Shown here: in pieces, positions 54,193-60,632 of the stretch
Position numbering within the stretch: the stretch's first letter is position 1
Layout: each line of letters opens with the position of its first letter
DNA from: Allobosea sp. ASV33
GTDB lineage: Bacteria > Pseudomonadota > Alphaproteobacteria > Rhizobiales > Beijerinckiaceae
Direction: 5' to 3'
Assembly (NCBI RefSeq): GCF_016428755.1
Contig: NZ_JAELTI010000023.1
Span: 1-60,632 of the forward strand
DNA: 60,632 nucleotides
Position numbers and translations under genes: made by a program
The notes under the pieces: generated by a model
The model's database searches: none
What the model saw: only the letters and a program-made list of their open reading frames with translations
Told to the model about the DNA's origin: nothing

Positions 54193-55254
54193 TTACCGGC
54201 TGCGCACGAAGCCGACGATGTCCTTGACCTCGCGCATGATCGGTGCGGCGATCGCATCGGCGCGGGCTGCGCCTTCGCCGAGAATCGCATCGATATGGCT
54301 GGGATCGGCCAGCAGGCGGCGCATCTCGCCGGCGATGGGCGCGAGCTTCTCGACCGCGAGATCGACCAGCGCCGCCTTGAAGCCGGAGAACTGGCCGCCG
54401 CCGAACTGCGTGAGAACCGCCTGCTTCGAGGTACCGGAGAGGCCGGCATAGATGCCGACGAGATTCTCCGCCTCTGGCCGGCCTTCCAGCCCCTTCTCCT
54501 CGGAGGGCAGCGCCTCCGGATCGGTCTTGGCCTTGCGGATCTTCTGGGCGATCGCCTCGGCATCATCGGTCAGGTTGATGCGCGAATAGTCGGACGCGTC
54601 CGATTTCGACATCTTCTTGGTGCCGTCGCGCAGGCTCATCACGCGCTGGGCCGGGCCCATGATGATCGGCTCGGACAGGGGGAAGTAGCCCTGATCGCCC
54701 GTCCCGAGGCCCAGCTCCGCGATCCGCTCGGCGAAGTCGTTGTTGAATTTCTGGGCGATGTCGCGGGTGAGCTCGAGATGCTGCTTCTGGTCCTCGCCGA
54801 CCGGGACATGGGTCGCCTTGTAGAGCAGGATGTCGGCGGCCATGAGCACCGGATAATCGTAGAGACCGACGGAGGCGTTCTCGCGATCCTTGCCGGCCTT
54901 CTCCTTGAACTGCGTCATCCGGTTCAGCCAGCCGAGCCGGGCGACCGTGTTGAAGACCCAGGCCAGTTCGGCGTGGCCGGCAACCTGGCTCTGGTTGAAG
55001 ATGATGCTCTTCTTCGGATCGACGCCGGCGGCGATATAGGCGGCGGCAACCTCGCGAATCGCGCCCGTCAGGACCTTCGGCCCGCCCCAGACGTCCAGCC
55101 CCTGGGTGATCGCGTGCATGTCGACGACGCAGTAGATGCATTCATGCGTATCCTGCATCGCGACCCAGTTGGTCAGCGCGCCCAGATAATTGCCGAGATG
55201 CAGCGTCGAGGTCGGCTGCATGCCTGAGAATACGCGCTGATGAAAACCCGACAT
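54193..55254 (-). CDS. trpS: Tryptophanyl-tRNA synthetase
   Basis: 353 residues, class I synthetase. The HIGH-type signature is [13 protein letters not shown], and the KMSKS loop is intact ([14 protein letters not shown]). [12 protein letters not shown] at the start and [16 protein letters not shown] are TrpRS-specific. It charges tRNA-Trp. ATG 55254 gives the family N-terminus [11 protein letters not shown]; upstream open sequence is unconserved. It lies 46 bp downstream of murJ. Confidence 0.96.
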   Translation of the reverse strand: MSGFHQRVFSGMQPTSTLHLGNYLGALTNWVAMQDTHECIYCVVDMHAITQGLDVWGGPKVLTGAIREVAAAYIAAGVDPKKSIIFNQSQVAGHAELAWVFNTVARLGWLNRMTQFKEKAGKDRENASVGLYDYPVLMAADILLYKATHVPVGEDQKQHLELTRDIAQKFNNDFAERIAELGLGTGDQGYFPLSEPIIMGPAQRVMSLRDGTKKMSKSDASDYSRINLTDDAEAIAQKIRKAKTDPEALPSEEKGLEGRPEAENLVGIYAGLSGTSKQAVLTQFGGGQFSGFKAALVDLAVEKLAPIAGEMRRLLADPSHIDAILGEGAARADAIAAPIMREVKDIVGFVRSR

Positions 55255-55300
55255 GGGGCACTCCGTCGTCACGATGGAGAAGGGAAGCGGCGCTTCTGGC

Positions 55301-56869
55301 TCAAGCCCGCCGCTTGCGCAAGGGGAGAGCGCCAAAGGCACCGAGCGCCCAGCCCGCCGCGCCATAACTTACGAGCCCCGCAAGGCAGAGCAGGCCGAGC
55401 GCTCCGACCCGATGCAAGGCCGGCTGATCGAAGGCCAAAGGCCCGGCCAAGAACCGCAGCGACAGCTCCAGAACGGCGAGCATGATCGCGCTGGCCGCGA
55501 GCCCGGCGGCGACCGGCCGCAAGCTACCGATGCTCGGGCGCCAGATGCCGTCACGCAGCAGCATTCCACCCAGCAGGCAGGCCTGCGCCACGAAAGCAAA
55601 GGTCGCTGCGAGCGCCGCCATATGCGCCGCGTTGCCCTCGTTCGCCAGACAGAAGCCGACGAGGGCGGCGACCAGCACCGCAAGGCCGCCGGACAGCAAC
55701 GGCAGGCGCGGTGCGCGGCGCGCGAAATAGACCTGGCCGAAGACCTTTGCGGCGATGGCGAAGGGCAGGCCATAGCCGAAGGCGACCAGCGCCGCGGCGG
55801 TGCGGGCGCGATCGGCGGCATCGAAGCGGCCATATTCGAACAGCGCCGAGACGATCGGCTCCGCGAGCGCCACCAGCGCCGTTGCAGCCGGCAGGGCGAG
55901 CGCGAGACCTAGCGCCAGGGCCTGCCCGAGCAGGGCGTCAGGGCCTTCCCGGTTCGCCGCCAGCGCCATGTCCGAGAGCACCACGGTGCCCATCGCGACG
56001 CCGACGAAGCCGAGCGGCAACTGGAAGACGCGATCGGCATAATACAGCGCGGCGACGGCGCCCGGTCCCGTCGAGGCAATCTGCGTCGCCACCAGCAGGA
56101 CGAGTTGCGCGGCGGAGGCTGCGAGCAAGGTCGCGCCGCCCGTGCGGACGAGCCGCGTCATGTCCGGGGACCAGCGCAGGCTCGGGCGCGGCAGGCCCGG
56201 GCCGCGCAAAGCGAACAGGATCATCACGAGATGGGCGAGGCCCGTCAGGCTGGTGCTGAGCGCGAGCCAGCGGGCGCCGGTCTCGGGCTGCACACCCTTC
56301 GCATGCAGCAGCAGGAGCACGGCCAGCAGGATCGCGTTCATCAGCGCCGGGGCCAGAGCGGCGACCGTGAAGCGCTTCTCGGCATTGAGCAAAGCCGCCA
56401 GCATGGCGGCCAGCGTCGTCAGGAACAGGAAGGGCAGCATCAGCCGCGTGTAGGAGGCAGCCAATGCGAGGGTTTCGGGCGCCTCGGCGAAGCCGCTGGC
56501 GAGGCCGAGGACAAGCCAGGGTGCGAGCAACTCGCCTAAGCCGACCAGCACCAATAAAAGCATGCCGATCTGTCCGGCGGCCTCGCCGGCAAAGCCGCGG
56601 GCCGCCGCCTCGCCGCGCTCGCCCTTAATCGCGAGATAGAGCGGCACGAAGGGAGCATTCAGCCCACCCTCGCCCAGGACACGCCGGACAAGATTGGGCA
56701 GCCGCAAGGCCGCCAGGAAGGCATCCGCCACCGGCCCCCCGCCGAGCAGCCGCGCGATCAGCACGTCGCGCGCGAAGCCGAGCAGGCGCGAGGCGATCGT
56801 GGCTGCGCCGACAACGGCGGAATCGCGCGCGAGACGGGAGGATTCCGGCGCCGATGCCGCCGGCTCCAT
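55301..56869 (-). CDS. murJ: Lipid II flippase MurJ
   Basis: 522 residues with about fourteen membrane helices. It opens with the MurJ signature [20 protein letters not shown], followed by [21 protein letters not shown] and conserved Arg residues on the cytoplasmic side. It moves lipid II across the inner membrane for peptidoglycan synthesis. Its ATG shares one base with the hslU stop (TGATG), so it is translationally coupled to the protease operon, an unusual partner. Confidence 0.95.
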   Translation of the reverse strand: MEPAASAPESSRLARDSAVVGAATIASRLLGFARDVLIARLLGGGPVADAFLAALRLPNLVRRVLGEGGLNAPFVPLYLAIKGERGEAAARGFAGEAAGQIGMLLLVLVGLGELLAPWLVLGLASGFAEAPETLALAASYTRLMLPFLFLTTLAAMLAALLNAEKRFTVAALAPALMNAILLAVLLLLHAKGVQPETGARWLALSTSLTGLAHLVMILFALRGPGLPRPSLRWSPDMTRLVRTGGATLLAASAAQLVLLVATQIASTGPGAVAALYYADRVFQLPLGFVGVAMGTVVLSDMALAANREGPDALLGQALALGLALALPAATALVALAEPIVSALFEYGRFDAADRARTAAALVAFGYGLPFAIAAKVFGQVYFARRAPRLPLLSGGLAVLVAALVGFCLANEGNAAHMAALAATFAFVAQACLLGGMLLRDGIWRPSIGSLRPVAAGLAASAIMLAVLELSLRFLAGPLAFDQPALHRVGALGLLCLAGLVSYGAAGWALGAFGALPLRKRRA

Positions 56870-58179
56870 CAGAGAATGAACCGGCTCAGGTCGGCGTTCT
56901 TGGCGAGGTCGCCGATGCGGGCCTCGACATAGGGGGCGTCGATCGTCACGGCCTCGCCCGAGCGGTCCGGCGCCGTGAACGAAATCTCGTCGAGAATGCG
57001 CTCGATCACGGTCTGGAGCCGGCGGGCGCCGATATTCTCGACCGTCGAATTCACCTCGACGGCGATGCGGGCGATGGCATCGATCGCGTCCGGCGTGAAG
57101 GTCACGCTGACCTCCTCCGTCGCCATCAGCGCCACCGACTGCTTGATCAGGCTGGCTTCGGTCTCGGTCAGGATGCGCTTGAAATCCTCGATGTCGAGCG
57201 GGTTGAGCTCGACACGGATCGGCAGGCGGCCCTGCAGTTCCGGTAGCAGGTCGGAGGGGCGCGAGACGTGGAAGGCGCCGGACGCGATGAAGAGGATGTG
57301 GTCGCTCTTCACGGCGCCGTGCTTGGTCGCGACGGTGGTGCCCTCGATCAGCGGCAGCAGATCGCGTTGCACGCCTTCGCGCGAGACGTCGGCGCCGCCC
57401 TTGCCCTCTCGGGCGCAGATCTTGTCGATCTCGTCGAGGAAGACGATGCCGTTCTCCTCGACCTCGCGGATCGCGGCCTGGATGATCGCATCCTGGTCGA
57501 TCAGCTTGTCGCTTTCCTCCGCCAGCAACGGCTGGTAGGCGTCCTTGACCAGGACGCGCTTGGGTTTGCCCTTCTGGCCGAAGGCCTTGCCGAGCATATC
57601 GGAGAGGTTGATCGCGCCGATCGAGGCGCCGGGCATGCCGGGCACCTCGAACATCGGGGCGGATGCGCCGCTACCCGCCGCCATCTCGACCTCGATCTCC
57701 TTGTCGTCGAGCTCGTTGGCGCGCAGCTTGCGGCGGAAGGAATCGCGCGTCGCCTGGCTCGCATTGGCGCCGACGAGGGCGTCGAGCACCCGTTCCTCGG
57801 CCGCGACATGAGCCTTGGCCTGGACATCCTTGCGCCGGCTCTCGCGCACCAATGCGATCGCAACCTCCAGGAGATCGCGCACGATCGATTCGACGTCGCG
57901 GCCGACATAGCCGACCTCGGTGAACTTGGTCGCCTCGACCTTCAGGAAGGGCGCGTTGGCGAGCTTCGCCAGGCGCCGGGCGATCTCGGTCTTGCCGCAG
58001 CCGGTCGGCCCGATCATCAGGATGTTCTTCGGTGAGACCTCCTCGCGCAGCGGCCCTTCGAGCTGCTGGCGGCGCCAGCGGTTGCGCAGCGCAATGGCGA
58101 CGGCGCGCTTGGCGTCCTTCTGGCCAACGATGAAGCGGTCGAGCTCGGAGACGATCTCGCGGGGGGAAAAGCTGGTCAT
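56869..58179 (-). CDS. hslU: ATP-dependent protease ATPase subunit HslU (ClpY)
   Basis: 436 residues. [22 protein letters not shown] begins the AAA+ fold. Walker A is [17 protein letters not shown], the central pore motif is GYVGRD, an I-domain lies at about 110-230 and Walker B is [11 protein letters not shown]. Sensor motifs and the C-terminal FIL end, which docks into HslV, are present. It unfolds substrates for HslV. It starts 41 bp after hslV and ends in a TGATG overlap with murJ. Confidence 0.97.
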   Translation of the reverse strand: MTSFSPREIVSELDRFIVGQKDAKRAVAIALRNRWRRQQLEGPLREEVSPKNILMIGPTGCGKTEIARRLAKLANAPFLKVEATKFTEVGYVGRDVESIVRDLLEVAIALVRESRRKDVQAKAHVAAEERVLDALVGANASQATRDSFRRKLRANELDDKEIEVEMAAGSGASAPMFEVPGMPGASIGAINLSDMLGKAFGQKGKPKRVLVKDAYQPLLAEESDKLIDQDAIIQAAIREVEENGIVFLDEIDKICAREGKGGADVSREGVQRDLLPLIEGTTVATKHGAVKSDHILFIASGAFHVSRPSDLLPELQGRLPIRVELNPLDIEDFKRILTETEASLIKQSVALMATEEVSVTFTPDAIDAIARIAVEVNSTVENIGARRLQTVIERILDEISFTAPDRSGEAVTIDAPYVEARIGDLAKNADLSRFIL

Positions 58180-58220
58180 GATCGTGCAGTATCCGGATGA
58201 AATGGCGCGAGCGGCAAATT

Positions 58221-58790
<570 letters not shown>

Positions 58791-59155
58791 GAGATGATGA
58801 ACCGGGGATCGAGACAGGGCGGCGGATGACGCCAAACATGTTCAGGCGAGGCCGCTCTATCAAGGGGGGAGCCGGCATGCCACCTCCGAACGCGCGATAG
58901 TGAAGCACGCAACCCACGCTTGAGGCATCATCATCACTCGAAGTTGAATCCGAGCTTTGACGACCCGTTCTCAATCACGTCAACGATGTCTCTCACCTTA
59001 TAGCGCGCTAATCCTTGCTTCTTCCGTAGGACCTTTCCAGCAAAGGGGCGCCTTTGTGCCGCCTTAAGCTTTTAAGCAGTTTTTTATCATTAATGCCCAA
59101 AGGTCGTAATTTGTAACGGCTTCCATTGTCGGGAAGCCGCCTCGGGGCGTCATTC
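58791..59155. other. Divergent intergenic region with a hairpin before the chemoreceptor
   Basis: About 365 bp between hslV and the chemoreceptor gene. An AT-rich stretch (about 59060-59115) probably holds the receptor promoter, but no clear -35/-10 pair is seen. A perfect 8-bp stem CGGCTTCC/GGAAGCCG (59117-59139, seven-base loop) ends 16 bp before the receptor ATG and could affect its translation. Confidence 0.5.
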
Positions 59156-60632
59156 ATGAAATCTATCCGCCTGAAAATCCTCGCCATGCTGGCCATCGTC
59201 GCCGGCGGCGCCATCCTGTCGGCGATCATCAGCATCTACGGCCTTCAGAAGGCCGACGACTTGAATTCGCGCTCCCAGATGCAGGGCAATGTCGCGTTGC
59301 TCACCCAGCGCATCAACGGCGTGGTCACGGCCGTGGTGATGGAATCGCGTGGGGTCTATATGGCGAAGACGCCGCAGGAAATGCAGGCATACGCCAAGGG
59401 CATCGAGGACCGTTTCCCGACATTGCGCAAGTTCACCGCGGAGCTTCAGAAAGTCGCTCCGGCGGAAGATCGCGAGACGGTCGGGAAAATCGCCAAGGCG
59501 GTCGAGGAATTCATCGCGTTCCGCACCGAAACCGCGCGGCTCGGCCGCGAGGTTTCCGCCGCCGCCGCGAACGAACAGGGCAATAACGAGGCCAACCGCG
59601 CCAATCGCAAGGCCCTCAACGACTTGTTGATCGGCTTCAGCCAGCGCATCGAGCAGGCCGGTATTGCGGTCGGCGATGAAGCCACAGCCTTCACCCAGCA
59701 GATCCAGTGGCTGATGCCGCTCGTTCTGCTCGCGACGCTGGTGGTTTCGGTCGGCGTCGCGCTCGTCTTCGCGCAGCGCTCGATCACCCGGCCGATCCTC
59801 GACCTCAGCCAGGTCATGGAGAAGCTGACGGCCGGCGACACCAAGATCACCGTGCCCCATTCCGGCCGGCCGGACGAGATCGGCGCCATGGCCCGCGCCG
59901 TCTCCGTGCTGCGCGAAAGCACCGAGCAGGTCGCCGTGCTGCAGGAGCAGGAGCGGGCTGCCGCTGCGGCCCGCCTGGCCCGGGCGCAGTCGATGGAAGC
60001 GGTGGTCTCGGATGTCGGAGAGGTCGTCGCGGCGGCCGCGGCCGGCGATTTTTCGGCGCGGCTGCAGATCGACGATGCCGACGAGCAGATGCAGCGGCTG
60101 GTGGCCGGCATCAACGAGATCAACGCGGTTGTCGACGGTGCGACGACGGAGTTCGCGGAGATTCTGCAGGGGATCGCGGGCGGGGACCTGACGAGCCGGG
60201 TCGAGACGGCCTATCGCGGACGCTTCGCCGATCTCAAGGGCGCGATCAACGAGACGGTCGATCGCCTCTCCGACACGGTCGCGACGATCCAGACCACCTC
60301 GGCCGATGTCGGGCTGGCCGCCCGCGAGATCAACATGGGTGCCGACGATCTGTCGAAGCGCACCGAGGAACAGGCCTCCTCGCTGGAGGAGACCGCCGCC
60401 ACGACCGAGGAGCTCGCGGCTTCCGTGAAGGCCTCGGCCCAGGCCTCGAAAGATGCCGCCCGGATCGCCGACGAGGCGATGCAGGCAGCCGAGAACGGCG
60501 GCGCGATCGCCGGCCAGGCGGTCGACGCCATGGCGAGGATCGAGACCGCCTCGCAGAAGATCTCCGACATCATCCGGGTGATCGACGACATCGCCTTCCA
60601 GACCAACCTCCTGGCGCTCAACGCCGCGGTCG
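59156..60632 (+). CDS. Methyl-accepting chemotaxis protein, 3'-truncated by the window
   Basis: At least 492 residues, open to the right edge. TM1 (about 8-28) and TM2 (about 185-206) bound a roughly 155-residue periplasmic, mostly helical sensor domain. A HAMP domain follows (RSITRPILDLSQVMEKLTAGD, about 207-258), with a second HAMP-like unit at about 290-345 (AAAAGDFSARLQID, IAGGDLTSRVETAY). The signalling helix begins with DDLSKRTEEQASSLEETAATTEELA and reaches the conserved tip start IDDIAFQTNLLALNAAV. The ligand is unknown. The start at ATG 59156 gives a normal Lys/Arg-containing N-terminus. Confidence 0.92.
   Translation, partial: MKSIRLKILAMLAIVAGGAILSAIISIYGLQKADDLNSRSQMQGNVALLTQRINGVVTAVVMESRGVYMAKTPQEMQAYAKGIEDRFPTLRKFTAELQKVAPAEDRETVGKIAKAVEEFIAFRTETARLGREVSAAAANEQGNNEANRANRKALNDLLIGFSQRIEQAGIAVGDEATAFTQQIQWLMPLVLLATLVVSVGVALVFAQRSITRPILDLSQVMEKLTAGDTKITVPHSGRPDEIGAMARAVSVLRESTEQVAVLQEQERAAAAARLARAQSMEAVVSDVGEVVAAAAAGDFSARLQIDDADEQMQRLVAGINEINAVVDGATTEFAEILQGIAGGDLTSRVETAYRGRFADLKGAINETVDRLSDTVATIQTTSADVGLAAREINMGADDLSKRTEEQASSLEETAATTEELAASVKASAQASKDAARIADEAMQAAENGGAIAGQAVDAMARIETASQKISDIIRVIDDIAFQTNLLALNAAV

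Noticed and set aside
53110..55227. A 705-codon + strand open frame across the Nfu, Usp and trpS genes
   Set aside because: It spans three clear minus-strand genes and their gaps; composition is typical of reverse-frame artefacts.
59060..59075. CtrA-type TTAA-N7-TTAA site before the chemoreceptor
   Set aside because: The two TTAA half-sites are only four bases apart, so the spacing does not fit CtrA.

Overview
The window is GC-rich, densely coded DNA from an alphaproteobacterium, most likely of the order Hyphomicrobiales (Rhizobiales), and Bosea-like in flavour. The clues are a gcrA cell-cycle regulator behind a cluster of GANTC (CcrM) sites, an alphaproteobacterial-type 5-aminolevulinate synthase (hemA), general amino-acid transporter genes aapJ/Q/M, a double-length dCTP deaminase, a PraR/PhrR-like XRE regulator next to metK, and the classic orders rimP-nusA-ylxR-infB-rbfA-truB and lnt-XRE-metK-trmB. 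The genus is inference. I see no phage, plasmid, IS element, rRNA or CRISPR. There is one tRNA, Gly(CCC).

Layout. 1-4.9 kb: the N-terminal part of an autotransporter whose barrel runs off the left edge, a short-chain dehydrogenase and a TPR regulator-like protein. 5.3-18.6 kb: tRNA-Gly, dcd, apaG-argE, the argD-argF-hslO operon divergent from gcrA, aapJ-aapQ-aapM without its ATPase, guaC and an EamA transporter. 19-29.2 kb: an AbrB-family membrane protein, then an accessory polysaccharide locus (GT4, GT2, a Wzz/GumC-type protein with a degenerate kinase domain, a Tat-exported GH10 glycanase, a Wzx-type flippase, a DUF6492 protein and a WecG/TagA transferase). 29.6-33.2 kb: an SDR, an M20 amidohydrolase and hemA. 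33.3-40.7 kb: the translation/transcription operon, preceded by a putative promoter and an intrinsic terminator that could act as an attenuator. 40.9-58.8 kb: a DUF2336 gene, then a long minus-strand housekeeping block (trmB, metK, XRE, lnt, corC, ybeY, phoH, miaB, plsC, rimI, tsaB, nfuA, usp, trpS, murJ, hslU, hslV). 59.2 kb to the end: a chemoreceptor truncated by the right edge.

How the genes work together. Most of the window is core metabolism and RNA/protein maintenance: ornithine/arginine synthesis (argE, argF, argD), ribosome and tRNA maturation (rimP, rbfA, ybeY, truB, trmB, miaB, tsaB, rimI), envelope assembly (lnt, plsC, murJ) and proteostasis (hslO, hslUV). The accessory content is the surface-exposed material: the autotransporter and the 20-29 kb polysaccharide locus. 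That locus carries export and modification functions but no recognisable priming transferase or Wzy polymerase, so it must cooperate with genes elsewhere.

The most interesting signals are the GANTC cluster at gcrA, the degenerate BY-kinase domain beside an exported GH10 enzyme, the terminator in the rimP-nusA leader, and a family of about 100 bp intergenic elements with CGTCAT...ATGACG ends present at least six times.
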